Source: CAZHJK01 sp964533275 | GTDB taxonomy: Bacteria > Bacillota > Clostridia > Eubacteriales > Garciellaceae | Reading direction: 5' to 3' | Assembly (NCBI GenBank): GCA_964533275.1 | Contig: CAZHJK010000009.1 | Coordinates: 22,412 to 86,411, forward strand | Length of the DNA stretch: 64,000 nucleotides | Shown here: positions 1 to 8,649 of the stretch, in pieces | How the letters are laid out: the number at the start of each line of letters is the position of its first letter | Numbering within the stretch: position 1 is the first letter of the stretch | Program-made: the position numbers and the translations under genes | Notes under the pieces: model-generated | Database searches by the model: none | What the model was told of the DNA's origin: nothing | What the model saw: only the letters and a program-made list of their open reading frames with translations

Positions 1-780
1 ATGTGAAAATTCATGGGCTATATTAATTAAATTTGGCTCCCCAGAAGGCTCTGGTCCTACCATAAGAATTACAGAACTATTTTCTGCCCATCTACCATTA
101 GGATCTATCATATAGCCCTTCCAATTACTTTCTAATAAATTAATAGCTATTCTAAATCCATGAATATCATCCAAATTTAAATTAAAGTGTTCAGCAATTT
201 TTGTCAAAACAGGGAAAACCTTATCCTGATATTTACTAATCTCTTCATCATAATATGGCTTATATTTATTATATAGGGCATCAATATCAGCTTCCCTATA
301 GAATTCAGTTAGCAATTCATCTAAGCCAGAAAAGTCCCACATATAATAATCAAAAATACTAACAATTGAAGGTTCAAATTGGAAATTAGGTGGGCTCCCC
401 ACATATCCAGTGATACATGCAAAATCACCTTCTACCATGGTATGTACTGCATCTATATCTGCAAAGTATGTTGAATTGGATAAATTAAGATTCATCCCCA
501 CCAAATCTGCTCTTACACCTTCTCGAACCGGATGGTATACCATCTTTCCATTATCCTCTTGATTATTATCTCTGTCATATCCCGTATAGTTCATATAAGA
601 ATAGATAGTAAAGACATCAATAGGATTCTCTATAGTTACTTTTTCACGAAGTTTGCCTTCCACATTTGATGCATATATTGAATCACACAGGAAAACATTG
701 ATAAGTAAACATAATATGACTAATATTACCAATTTAATAATAATACTACTTTTTCTTTCTTTTCTACATATCTTCAACAT
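1..780 (-). CDS. Secreted zinc-metalloprotease-like protein, 3' part missing
   Basis: A reading frame starts at ATG 780 after a GAAGGTG ribosome binding site and stays open for 260 codons to the window edge. Residues 10-38 are a hydrophobic signal peptide or anchor (KLVILVILCLLINVFL), so the protein is probably exported. The last visible residues read NLINIAHEFSH. HEFSH fits the HExxH zinc signature, with the metal ligands exactly at the cut. The layout (signal, alpha/beta N-domain, IAHEFSH) resembles DUF4932-type proteins, which I name only as a resemblance. The third metal ligand and C-terminus lie outside. No partner gene is visible; the nearest upstream gene is a transposase. Confidence 0.75.
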   Translation of the reverse strand, partial: MLKICRKERKSSIIIKLVILVILCLLINVFLCDSIYASNVEGKLREKVTIENPIDVFTIYSYMNYTGYDRDNNQEDNGKMVYHPVREGVRADLVGMNLNLSNSTYFADIDAVHTMVEGDFACITGYVGSPPNFQFEPSIVSIFDYYMWDFSGLDELLTEFYREADIDALYNKYKPYYDEEISKYQDKVFPVLTKIAEHFNLNLDDIHGFRIAINLLESNWKGYMIDPNGRWAENSSVILMVGPEPSGEPNLINIAHEFSH

Positions 781-1125
781 GTTCACCTTCTTTCATTTGT
801 ACTTATAATTTCCCTATAAATAGGACCATGTTACAAGTTAGTAATAACTTAAAAAGAACATTTTGTAAACTTTAGGTGAATCTGCGCTAAATAAACCTGA
901 TTGTCATAATTTTATTAATACGACAAAAATTAACATAATCCTCCTATATTATTCAAACAATAAAAAAATTTTGAATGCCAGTCACTTTTAGCATTGATTA
1001 ATCATTTTTATCTTTCGTTATCTACTCCCAAAAGTCTGTATCCTCTACAGTTAAGATTGTTGCTTCAACAAATTAATGATATTTATTCTCTTATACTACT
1101 TATACCAGTAATTATTCGACAGTTT
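781..1125. other. Intergenic region, no supported gene
   Basis: AT-rich spacer between the protease-like gene and the RAYT element. It should hold the promoter of the protease-like gene, but I could not pick out a convincing -35/-10 pair. Short open frames on both strands lack family resemblance. No continuation of the integrase remnant found on the other side of the RAYT element was seen here. Confidence 0.5.
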
Positions 1126-2028
1126 GGGGACGGTTTTGGGGACGGTTCTTTTTTTTTGTTCAATTGTGCCGATACTCTTTAATAATATTATGTATTGTTC
1201 CAATGGAAACCCCTGTTAAATCAGACATTTGTCTTATTGTCATCCCTGGTATTAATGATAATCTTATTATAAGTTCCTTTGCTAAATTAGGTCTACTTTT
1301 AAGTTCATTTATTCCTGTAATTTCATTTTTGATAAAATATTCCTTTATAATAGTATGACTTAATTCAATCTTCTGGCTTTCCATATCCTCTTTTAAATCA
1401 AGGAAAATTTTTTCTTCCTTTATTTTGTGAAATTCAATAAATGCTTCCATATTATTTCCAAAAAGAGTTTTAATGAAGTTTCTTTGATTTATATTTATAT
1501 CGCCCTTTTTTTCTATAGTATATTGATTATAACTGCTCCATTTGTATCCTGAAGGATCATTTACCTTTTTAGCCTTCACAGGATTGTTATGAATGTATCT
1601 CAATACTTCAAGTAGATATTTTTCATCTTCAATATTTTCACTACGATATCTATCACCAAAAACTGGTCCTGATCTATTATTTTCATTATTATAATAAGCT
1701 CCATATTTTAAATTCATTACTTTGATTATCTTTGCCATAGATTCTAAATCAGATTTAATTAGTAAATGAATATGGTTGTCCATGATGCACCATGCTCCAA
1801 TTTCAAAGTTTTCCTTCTCTGCTGCATCCTTAATTAGAGTATATATCATCTCTTTATTCGCTGAAGTCTTAAAAATGATCTCCTTATTTATCCCTCTAAC
1901 CATTACATGATAATATCCAGTAGAACTAGTTACTCTTGGTTTTCTTGGCATAAAAACCCTCCACCCCAAATATAATTATAACCTCTATACCATATTATAC
2001 CATATATTGAACAAAAAGAACCGTCCCC
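1126..2028 (-). mobile_element. RAYT element bounded by GGGGACGG inverted repeats
   Basis: The transposase gene lies between near-perfect inverted ends. The left end (1138-1165) and right end (2006-2028) both carry GGGGACGGTTCTTTTT followed by TGTTCAAT; the left copy has four extra T. A second GGGGACGGTT lies directly outside the left end (1126-1135), giving a tandem pair. This matches the known organisation of REP-associated tyrosine transposases in Firmicutes, where short palindrome-prone repeats flank the gene. The right end abuts a truncated tyrosine-recombinase frame, so the element probably landed in or beside that gene. Confidence 0.8.
1160..1951 (-). CDS. REP-associated tyrosine transposase (Y1/IS200-like)
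   Basis: About 263 aa. The N-terminus (MPRKPRV...YHVMVRGINKEIIF) and the HUH motif in DNHIHLLI around residue 65 identify a Y1-type single-strand DNA transposase of the RAYT branch. The GPVFGDRYRSENI segment and LRYIHNNPVKAK are family hallmarks. The C-terminus (MTIRQMSDLTGVSIGTIHNIIKEY) is a helix-turn-helix. I prefer ATG 1951, preceded by GGTGGAGGG, over an in-frame TTG at 1969 that precedes the binding site. The stop codon lies inside the left terminal repeat. The frame is intact, so the element may be active. RAYTs move or process REP-like hairpins rather than full transposons. Confidence 0.9.
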   Translation of the reverse strand: MPRKPRVTSSTGYYHVMVRGINKEIIFKTSANKEMIYTLIKDAAEKENFEIGAWCIMDNHIHLLIKSDLESMAKIIKVMNLKYGAYYNNENNRSGPVFGDRYRSENIEDEKYLLEVLRYIHNNPVKAKKVNDPSGYKWSSYNQYTIEKKGDININQRNFIKTLFGNNMEAFIEFHKIKEEKIFLDLKEDMESQKIELSHTIIKEYFIKNEITGINELKSRPNLAKELIIRLSLIPGMTIRQMSDLTGVSIGTIHNIIKEYRHN

Positions 2029-2138
2029 TAATAAAGTCTGTGGGATAAATTCTTAACTTGACAAAACCTATAAAATTCCTTAAATCCTTCTTCAATAGTT
2101 TTATCAACAATATTCTTTTGCATAATAATTCTTTTCAT
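2028..2138 (-). pseudogene. Tyrosine recombinase N-terminal remnant
   Basis: ATG 2138 follows AGGAGTGA and opens a 36-codon frame ending GFKEFYRFCQVKNLSHRLY. This resembles the SAM-like core-binding N-domain of XerC/D-type integrases (usually FxxYxxxKNLSxRTI). The frame stops exactly where the right RAYT repeat begins, so the rest was lost or displaced. I found no catalytic R-H-R-Y part on the far side of the element. It sits 160 bp downstream of a tRNA-Ala gene, a common integrase target. Identification from 36 residues is tentative. Confidence 0.45.
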
Positions 2139-2189
2139 TTGCATCACTCCTAAAATTGTATTTTTAAGATAGATACAAGCCATTTTCAG

Positions 2190-2243
2190 AAAATAAAATA
2201 GACCATTTGACTCATTAAAAAACTTCAAAAAGTCAAGTGGTCT
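2190..2243 (-). terminator. Hairpin terminator after tRNA-Ala
   Basis: Arms AGACCATTTGAC (2200-2211) and GTCAAGTGGTCT (2232-2243) pair over 12 bp with one G-U. Read on the minus strand the stem is followed by ATTTTATTTT, as expected for a rho-independent terminator about 55 bp after the tRNA 3' end. Confidence 0.7.
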
Positions 2244-2297
2244 GAATTTATTTATTATGTTTTGCTAAAGTGTTGAAACCCTTGGTACATAAGAGTT

Positions 2298-2373
2298 TGG
2301 TGGAGATAAGGGGATTCGAACCCCTGACCTCTTGACTGCCAGTCAAGCGCGCTCCCAGCTGCGCCATACCCCC
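2298..2373 (-). tRNA. tRNA-Ala (anticodon GGC)
   Basis: 76 nt read from 2373 to 2298. The acceptor arm GGGGGTA pairs with TATCTCC and contains the G3-U70 wobble, the main alanine identity element. The anticodon loop CTGGCAG gives GGC. The T loop GGTTCGAATCC is canonical and the CCA end is encoded. The D arm (GGCGCAGCTGGGAGCGC) is normal. Confidence 0.96.
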
Positions 2374-2451
2374 ATAATTTATGATGTTATGACAAAATTA
2401 ATTATACTATGGATTATGGGATAAATCAATATACTTTTAAAGGTAAATATC

Positions 2452-2506
2452 AAACTTAAGCTACACCAACAATAGTTAGATATTTGCATCTAGCTATTGT
2501 TGTAGC
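2452..2506 (-). terminator. Hairpin at the end of the pst-phoU operon
   Basis: GCTACA(cc)AACAATAG at 2460-2475 pairs with CTATTGTTGTAGC at 2494-2506, with a two-base bulge and a smaller inner stem. It lies 8 bp past the phoU stop. T-rich sequence follows on both sides, so it may stop transcription in both directions. Confidence 0.6.
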
Positions 2507-2513
2507 ATTTTAA

Positions 2514-3173
2514 TTATTCATTTAAATCCTTATATTCTCCAGTAACTAAATAGATAATTGCCTCACATATATTTGTTATATGATCTGCTACACGCTCTAA
2601 ATATCTACCTATAAATAAAAAATGTGTAGCTTGTGTAATCTTTTTTGGATCCTCCATCATATAGCACAATAATTCCATATATACTTGTTTAAATAATGCA
2701 TCTATTTCATCATCTCTTAATGATATTTCCTGAGCAAGGTCAATATCCTCCTTCACATAAGAATCTATAGAATCCTTTAGCATTATAATAGTTAAATCTG
2801 CCATTCGAGGTATATCAATTAAAGGCTTAATATATGTTTCCTTATAGATTCTTTTTGTTATTTTAGCTATATCTACAGCATGGTCCGCAATTCTTTCTAA
2901 GTCTGTAATAATTTTTAAAGCTGTTGCTACTAATCTTAAATCCTTAGCCAAAGGCTGTTGTCTTGCTATTAATTTGATACAAAAATCTTGTATTTCAATT
3001 TCTTTTTTATCAACTTCTTCATCTGACATTATAACCTTCTCAGCTAACTCAGGGTCTTTTTCTATTAAAGATACTATAGATTTTGTCAACATTTCTTCTA
3101 CCATTGCACTCATTAATAAGATATCACCATGTAATTTTTTTAATTCTTCATCAAAATGCATACGAATTGTCAT
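2514..3173 (-). CDS. phoU: Phosphate signalling regulator PhoU
   Basis: 219 aa, the usual PhoU length, built of two homologous three-helix bundles. Characteristic metal/helix segments are ARQQPLAKDLRLVATALKIITDLERIADHAVDIA in the first repeat (residues about 55-90) and FIGRYLERVADHITNICEAIIY in the second. PhoU links the PstSCAB transporter to the PhoR kinase and represses the Pho response when phosphate is plentiful. It is the last gene of the leftward pst operon, 15 bp after pstB, with GGAGGAGG before ATG 3173. Confidence 0.95.
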   Translation of the reverse strand: MTIRMHFDEELKKLHGDILLMSAMVEEMLTKSIVSLIEKDPELAEKVIMSDEEVDKKEIEIQDFCIKLIARQQPLAKDLRLVATALKIITDLERIADHAVDIAKITKRIYKETYIKPLIDIPRMADLTIIMLKDSIDSYVKEDIDLAQEISLRDDEIDALFKQVYMELLCYMMEDPKKITQATHFLFIGRYLERVADHITNICEAIIYLVTGEYKDLNE

Positions 3174-3188
3174 ATAATCCTCCTCCTT

Positions 3189-3944
3189 TTAACCAAATCT
3201 TCCAGTTATATAATCTTCGGTTCTTTTATCCATAGGGCGATAAAAAACATCTTCAGTAGATCCTGTTTCAATAACTTCTCCATTTAGAAAAAATGAAGTA
3301 TAATCAGAAATTCTTCCAGCTTGTTGCATATTATGGGTAACGATTATGACAGTATAGTGTTTTTTTAAATCCCTCATTAGTTCCTCTATTCTTAAGGTAG
3401 ATGCAGGGTCTAATGCTGAGGTTGGTTCGTCCATTAACAATACCTCGGGCTCAACTGCTAATACTCTTGCTATACAAATCCTTTGTTGCTGCCCACCTGA
3501 AAGACTTAATGCATTTTTTCGTAATCGATCCTTTACTTCATCCCAAATAGCAGCTCCACGCAGACTTTTTTCAACAATTTCATCTAATTTAGATTTCTTC
3601 TTAATTCCATGGGCTTTTGGTCCATAGGCGATGTTATCGTATATACTCATTGGAAATGGATTTGGTTTTTGGAAAACCATTCCAACGCGTTTTCGTAATT
3701 GAATAACATCTGTATTTTCATATATATTTACATTATCAATAAAAACGTCCCCATTTATTTTGACATTATCGATTAAATCATTCATTCTATTTATAGATTT
3801 TATAAAAGTAGACTTACCACAACCCGAAGGCCCAATTAATGCAGATATTTTTTTATCCTCAAAATTAATATTTATATTCTTTAATGCTTCAAAATCACTA
3901 TAAAAAAGATTGAGATCCTTTACTGATATTTTTGCTTCAACCAT
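3189..3944 (-). CDS. pstB: Phosphate ABC transporter ATP-binding protein PstB
   Basis: About 251 aa. Walker A is GPSGCGKST, the ABC signature is LSGGQQQRICIAR, and Walker B is VLLMDEPTSALDP, followed by the switch His in VTHNM. The PstB-specific segment VGMVFQKPNPFPMSIYDNIAYG is present. It powers high-affinity phosphate import with PstA and PstC. I place the start at ATG 3944, preceded by GGAAGG at good spacing, rather than ATG 3953 whose codon lies right next to the binding site. It follows pstA within about 20 bp. Confidence 0.95.
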   Translation of the reverse strand: MVEAKISVKDLNLFYSDFEALKNININFEDKKISALIGPSGCGKSTFIKSINRMNDLIDNVKINGDVFIDNVNIYENTDVIQLRKRVGMVFQKPNPFPMSIYDNIAYGPKAHGIKKKSKLDEIVEKSLRGAAIWDEVKDRLRKNALSLSGGQQQRICIARVLAVEPEVLLMDEPTSALDPASTLRIEELMRDLKKHYTVIIVTHNMQQAGRISDYTSFFLNGEVIETGSTEDVFYRPMDKRTEDYITGRFG

Positions 3945-3961
3945 TATACACATCCTTCCGA

Positions 3962-4795
3962 TTAAATATTTCTTTTTCTATTTAAGAACAATCCAATTTT
4001 ATTTGCAGTTAAATTTATGACTAAAATCATTATTACTAAGACTGTAGCTGTTGCATATGCGGTATCAAAATCAATCATTTCACTTGCCAATAAATACATA
4101 TGAACAGATAAGGTTCTTCCAGAGTCCATGATACTTGTTGGAACTTCTGGTACCATACCCGCTGTTAGATAAACAGCAGCACTTTCTCCTACAATCCTCC
4201 CTATATTTAAAATTATAGCTGTTACAATACCTGGAAGAGCACTCGGTAAAACAACATATAATATCGTTCTAAGTTTTGAAGCTCCTAAGCCTAGACTTCC
4301 TTCTCTGTAACTATTTGGTATAGCCCTTAAGGCCTCTTCTGTAGTACGAATTATATTAGGTAACACCATAATACTTAAGGTTATTGCACCAGATAATAGG
4401 GAAAATGATAATCCAAATACCATATAAAAAAATGTCATTCCAAATAAACCATAAATAATAGATGGAATACCAGATAAACTTTCTGTTGCAAACCTTATAA
4501 TTCGTACAATTTTGCCTGGTTTAGCATATTCTACTAAATAAATTGCTGCGAAAATACCGATAGGTGTAGAAATAATTAATGATAAAGCAACTAAATATAA
4601 AGTAGTTACAATCATAGGCCATAGTGCATTTTCTACTTCTCTTGGAGTACTAGTCAAAAATTCCCAGTTAATAACTCCAATTCCATTTACCACTATATAT
4701 AATAAAATCCAAAGCAATATCCCAATTGTAAATATTGCTGATAGCCAAATAAGTGCCTTTAATACATATTCATTTACTTTAATATTACCTTTCAA
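3962..4795 (-). CDS. pstA: Phosphate ABC transporter permease PstA
   Basis: 277 aa with six predicted membrane spans. The BPD_transp_1 permease fold and the EAA-type loop (TEEALRAIPNSYREGSLGLGASKLRTILYVVLPSALPGI) that docks on PstB are clear. The start appears to be TTG 4795, two bases after the pstC stop, with AGGTGA inside the pstC tail as binding site; no in-frame ATG is near. It forms the membrane channel with PstC for the PstS-delivered phosphate. Confidence 0.94.
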   Translation of the reverse strand: MKGNIKVNEYVLKALIWLSAIFTIGILLWILLYIVVNGIGVINWEFLTSTPREVENALWPMIVTTLYLVALSLIISTPIGIFAAIYLVEYAKPGKIVRIIRFATESLSGIPSIIYGLFGMTFFYMVFGLSFSLLSGAITLSIMVLPNIIRTTEEALRAIPNSYREGSLGLGASKLRTILYVVLPSALPGIVTAIILNIGRIVGESAAVYLTAGMVPEVPTSIMDSGRTLSVHMYLLASEMIDFDTAYATATVLVIMILVINLTANKIGLFLNRKRNI

Positions 4796-4797
4796 AT

Positions 4798-5730
4798 CTA
4801 TTCACCTACCTTATGGGTCATAATGTTTAGGATCAGGTTGATTATCATAATAAATATAAATAAAATCACACCAGTAGCAAACAAAGCATCTTCTTGTAAT
4901 CCCATAGCATATTTCATTTCTAAGGCAATATGACCTGTCATAGTTCTTAATTTATCCGTTAGACTACTAGGTATAATTGCAGCATTTCCCGAAACCAATA
5001 TAACAGCCATAGTCTCTCCTACTGCCCTTCCAATTCCTAAAATTACTCCAGCGAGTATACCAGATTTTGCTGCTGGTAAAATCACTTTAAAAATGGTGTT
5101 TATATGGGAGGCACCTAATGCTAATGCTCCCTCCTTATATTCCCTTGGAACTGAATTAATAGAGGAAACAGATATGCTTATGATGGTTGGTAAAATCATA
5201 ATTCCTAAGATTAAACTTGTAGCTAGTAAACTATTTCCACTTCCTCCAATATGTTTATATATTATTGGAACAAATACAACCAAACCAAAAAACCCATAAA
5301 CTACTGATGGTATTCCTGCTAAAAGTGCAACTGCAGGTTGAATAATCCTTACAAATTTTTTAGGAACTATTTCTGCTATGAAAATCGCAGTAAAAACCCC
5401 TATGGGAACTCCTATAATAATAGCTCCTAAGGTAGAATATATGGAGCCCATAATCATAGGTAATATCCCATATAGTTTTCCTGAGGGCTTCCATTCCCCA
5501 CCAAATACAAAATCCTTAAGTCCAATCTCAAATATCGCTGGTGTGCCTCTATAAAAAATGAAAATTGTAATTATTATAATGCATAAAACTGCTATAGCTG
5601 CACTTATAAAAAATAGTTTTTCTATTGCTTTTGCTCCAATACTTCCCAATTTGTTTCCAGTCCAAAATTTATTGGGCTTTGCATTTAATTTATTATCAAA
5701 TTTTCTACTGTTCTTTTTCTTTTCTTCCAT
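4798..5730 (-). CDS. pstC: Phosphate ABC transporter permease PstC
   Basis: About 310 aa permease with a basic, Lys/Asn-rich cytoplasmic N-tail followed by six membrane spans. The permease loop VSSINSVPREYKEGALALGASHINTIFKVILPAAKSGI and GIGRAVGETMAVILVSG are PstC hallmarks. The open frame reaches an in-frame TTG at 5754, but that codon is part of the TTGGAGGTGA binding site, so ATG 5730 (MEEKKKNSRKF) is more likely although its spacing is long. First permease gene after pstS. Confidence 0.93.
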   Translation of the reverse strand: MEEKKKNSRKFDNKLNAKPNKFWTGNKLGSIGAKAIEKLFFISAAIAVLCIIIITIFIFYRGTPAIFEIGLKDFVFGGEWKPSGKLYGILPMIMGSIYSTLGAIIIGVPIGVFTAIFIAEIVPKKFVRIIQPAVALLAGIPSVVYGFFGLVVFVPIIYKHIGGSGNSLLATSLILGIMILPTIISISVSSINSVPREYKEGALALGASHINTIFKVILPAAKSGILAGVILGIGRAVGETMAVILVSGNAAIIPSSLTDKLRTMTGHIALEMKYAMGLQEDALFATGVILFIFIMIINLILNIMTHKVGE

Positions 5731-5823
5731 TTGTTGAATTTTTATCACCTCCAAAATACAGTATTATCAACATAAACTATTCTTAGTTATGTTGATAAAA
5801 GGACCTGTTAATTACTTTTTTCA

Positions 5824-6675
5824 TTAGTTTACAGATATTACTCCTTCTTCTACAACAATCTCTTGACCTTCTGGGCTAAACACAAAGTCTAAATATGCTT
5901 GAGTAGCATCGCTTACTTCACCCTTTGTTAACATTAAGAATGGTCTTGAAACTTTATAAGTTCCTGCTTTAATATTTTCAACAGTGGGCTCTACTCCATC
6001 AGCCTTTAATGTTTTTACTTGTTCATCTAGATAAGATAGGGAAAGATATCCGATGGATGTTTCCTTTTGGGCTACACTAGCATAAACTGCTCCATTACCA
6101 TCTGATATGGTTGCATCTTGCTTTACTAAGGTTCCTTCATCACTTTCTAATCCCATTAATTCTTCAAAGGCTCCCCTTGTTCCTGAACCTTCTTCACGAC
6201 TAATCACTTCTATAACAGCATCTTTTCCACCGACTTCACTCCAATTTGTAATATCACCTTTATAAATCTTAGAGATTTGCTTTGCTGTTAAATCAGATAC
6301 CTCATTACTGGGATGAACTACTATTGCAATTCCATCATAGGCAATTATATGCTCTTCTATACCTAATTCCTTTTCTTCATCTTTCAAATTCCTTGAAGAC
6401 ATTCCTATATCTGCTGAACCGTCAACAGAAGCTTTTATACCTGCTGATGAACCAACCCCTTGAACTTCTACTTTTACTCCAGTTTCTTTTTCAGTAAAAG
6501 CATCAGCTAATTCTTGTGCCACTGGAGTTACCGATGTAGAACCTACTAATGTAATAGTACCAGATAAACCTCCTTCTTCTGTGGTCTCTTGATTTGTAGA
6601 ACAAGCTGATGATAATGCAGTTAAAGCAATCAATATTAATAACATAATTACAGATTTCTTACTAAATGTTTTCAT
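5824..6675 (-). CDS. pstS: Phosphate-binding lipoprotein PstS
   Basis: 283 aa. A signal peptide ends in the lipobox LSSAC (Cys about 25), so the mature protein is membrane-tethered outside the cell. GSTSVTPVAQELADAF, GSADIGMSSRN and SREEGSGTRGAFEELMG are the phosphate-contacting segments of PstS/SphX-type binding proteins. AAGGAG precedes ATG 6675. It is the first gene of pstSCAB-phoU and lies downstream of a predicted Pho box and a TATAAT -10 element. Confidence 0.95.
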   Translation of the reverse strand: MKTFSKKSVIMLLILIALTALSSACSTNQETTEEGGLSGTITLVGSTSVTPVAQELADAFTEKETGVKVEVQGVGSSAGIKASVDGSADIGMSSRNLKDEEKELGIEEHIIAYDGIAIVVHPSNEVSDLTAKQISKIYKGDITNWSEVGGKDAVIEVISREEGSGTRGAFEELMGLESDEGTLVKQDATISDGNGAVYASVAQKETSIGYLSLSYLDEQVKTLKADGVEPTVENIKAGTYKVSRPFLMLTKGEVSDATQAYLDFVFSPEGQEIVVEEGVISVN

Positions 6676-6711
6676 ATTTTACTCCTTTCTATTTTCTTTT
6701 TGTATTTTACA

Positions 6712-6782
6712 ATTATAAGTTTAGCAAGAATAGTAATTCCTTTGGTTGATTCTAGGTTATAAACATGTTAAGTTTATGTTAA
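6712..6782 (-). promoter_or_regulatory. pst operon promoter with Pho box
   Basis: Minus strand: two exact TTAACA hexamers (6777-6782 and 6766-6771) spaced 11 bp apart start to start, with a weak third copy (ATAACC, 6755-6760) in the same register. This is the known PhoP direct-repeat pattern of Firmicutes. A TATAAT -10 hexamer lies at 6712-6717, about 37 bp upstream of pstS. It fits activation by the PhoP encoded next door. Confidence 0.7.
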
Positions 6783-6798
6783 ATAAATTTAGAAATGA

Positions 6799-6846
6799 GA
6801 AAAGCTAGCACCTAAATATTTTAATAAACATCTAGTGCTAGCTTTA
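6799..6846 (-). terminator. Terminator after phoR
   Basis: Arms AAAGCTAGCAC and GTGCTAGCTTT form an 11-bp stem that ends about 30 bp past the phoR stop. On the minus strand it runs into TTTTCTCATTT. It separates phoPR transcripts from the pst operon. Confidence 0.8.
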
Positions 6847-6876
6847 TTAATTGCAATTATGAAAATTTCTTTTCTA

Positions 6877-8637
6877 TTATTTAATTGGAATATAAAGTAT
6901 AAAGCTTGTTCCTTTCCCTAATTCACTTTCTAGTCTAATTTTTCCATTCATAGATTGTAAGATATGCTTTACTATCGCTAAGCCTAAGCCTGTTCCTCCA
7001 TCTGTTCTTGAACGCCCTTTATCTACACGATAAAATCTTTCAAATAATCGCGGAATATCTTCTTTAGGGATTCCAATCCCATTATCTCTAATCTCTATTA
7101 CAATATTATTTTCTTGTCTTTTAGCTATAATATCTATCGCTCCATCTTCAGGTGTGTATTTTATAGCATTATCTATAATATTAATCAACATTTGTTTAAA
7201 TTGATCTATATTAAAAGATATAGGCGGCAGGTCTGTGCTGATTTTTGTACTTATATTGATATTCTTTTTATCAGCTAATTGTTGGACCATTTGAACTATC
7301 TCTTGCAGAGTTTCCTTAATTATAATCTTTTTTACATTATGTGGACTTTTGCTGTTTTCTAAATTAGATAACATTAATATATCTTCTACAAGGCGTATTA
7401 GCCTTTCGGATTCATAATATATTATTTCTAAAAACTTATCCCTTGTATTCTCATCTTCAACTCCACCGCTTCTTAGGGTTTCAACAAAACCTTTGATAGA
7501 TGTAACTGGTGATTTTAGTTCATGGGAAACATTAGCCACAAAATCCTTTCTAATATTTTCTAATTTTCTCAATTCTGTTAAATCTCTTATTACAATTACT
7601 ACCCCACTTATCCTTTCATCTTTTGCTAAATATCTTATTGGATTTGAATAAATCTTGAGTATTCTTTTCTTTGGATAATCAATTTGGATTTCAATAGAAT
7701 TTTCCATATTATTATTTGATATGTTTTCTAATTCATTATATAATTTTACATTTCGAATAAATGTTAAAATGTTTTTTCCTACTACAATCTCTTCTTCTTT
7801 GATATGGAATAATTCTTTTGCAGAAGGATTCATAAGCATAATGTTTTTATTTAAATCAACAGCAATAATTCCATCTTTCATACTATCTAAAACAGTTTCA
7901 AATTTAGTATTTTGTATTTTTAATTCTTCAATAGAGACCTTTAATTTGATTGCCATTTCATTAAAGGATTGGGCTAATTCCCCCAACTCATCTTTACTAT
8001 TATTTTTAATTGTATTTTCAAAATTTCCCTTTGCAAGCTCTTTAGCTTGTAAAGTTAATTCTTTTATGGGTTTAGTGACATAGTATATGTAAATGTAAGC
8101 TATTATTGAAGATATTATTATCCCAATAATAGAAGCAATTATTATATTTTTAATTAGTTTACTGTAAATCAAATTTAATTCATGTAATGGAATTGATAAT
8201 CTAGTTGCACCTATAATCTTTTCGTTTTTTATAATTGGAATTGCATAATACATCATATCTTCTTCTAATGTATCACTGTACCTAATAATACTATCTTCTT
8301 CTCCCATTAATGCCTTTTTTACTTCAATTCGCGTCCTATGGTTATCCATTGCATCTATGTTTTTATGGGAATCGTATAAAACATTACCATCTAAATTAAT
8401 TATTGTAATCCTATTATTGGTATTTTTTGCGATTAGCTCTATATTATCAACACTTATATTTTCCGAGACCAGATTTTCACCATATACATATTCTGCTACT
8501 AAATGGGCATCATCCTTTAATCTTGTTTCTATATTAGAAAGATAAACACTCTTTGAAACCTCCATAGAAAGAATACCTGTTAAAGAAATGCCAATTATTA
8601 ATACTATTAAAAAAACAATAAATATTTTTTTATACAT
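6877..8637 (-). CDS. phoR: Phosphate sensor histidine kinase PhoR
   Basis: About 586 aa. TM1 (residues about 5-25), an extracytoplasmic sensing domain, TM2 (about 160-185), HAMP (TKPIKELTLQAKELAKGNFE), a PAS domain (about 245-355), the HisKA box NVSHELKSPVTSIKG with the phospho-acceptor His near residue 372, and HATPase with IDNAIKYTPEDGAIDI and GGTGLGLAIVKHIL. I prefer ATG 8637: the binding site GAGG directly abuts the upstream ATG 8646 but is 9 nt from 8637. The gene follows phoP with almost no gap. With PhoP it activates the pst operon when phosphate is low. Confidence 0.93.
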   Translation of the reverse strand: MYKKIFIVFLIVLIIGISLTGILSMEVSKSVYLSNIETRLKDDAHLVAEYVYGENLVSENISVDNIELIAKNTNNRITIINLDGNVLYDSHKNIDAMDNHRTRIEVKKALMGEEDSIIRYSDTLEEDMMYYAIPIIKNEKIIGATRLSIPLHELNLIYSKLIKNIIIASIIGIIISSIIAYIYIYYVTKPIKELTLQAKELAKGNFENTIKNNSKDELGELAQSFNEMAIKLKVSIEELKIQNTKFETVLDSMKDGIIAVDLNKNIMLMNPSAKELFHIKEEEIVVGKNILTFIRNVKLYNELENISNNNMENSIEIQIDYPKKRILKIYSNPIRYLAKDERISGVVIVIRDLTELRKLENIRKDFVANVSHELKSPVTSIKGFVETLRSGGVEDENTRDKFLEIIYYESERLIRLVEDILMLSNLENSKSPHNVKKIIIKETLQEIVQMVQQLADKKNINISTKISTDLPPISFNIDQFKQMLINIIDNAIKYTPEDGAIDIIAKRQENNIVIEIRDNGIGIPKEDIPRLFERFYRVDKGRSRTDGGTGLGLAIVKHILQSMNGKIRLESELGKGTSFILYIPIK

Positions 8638-8649
8638 GATATTCATCCT

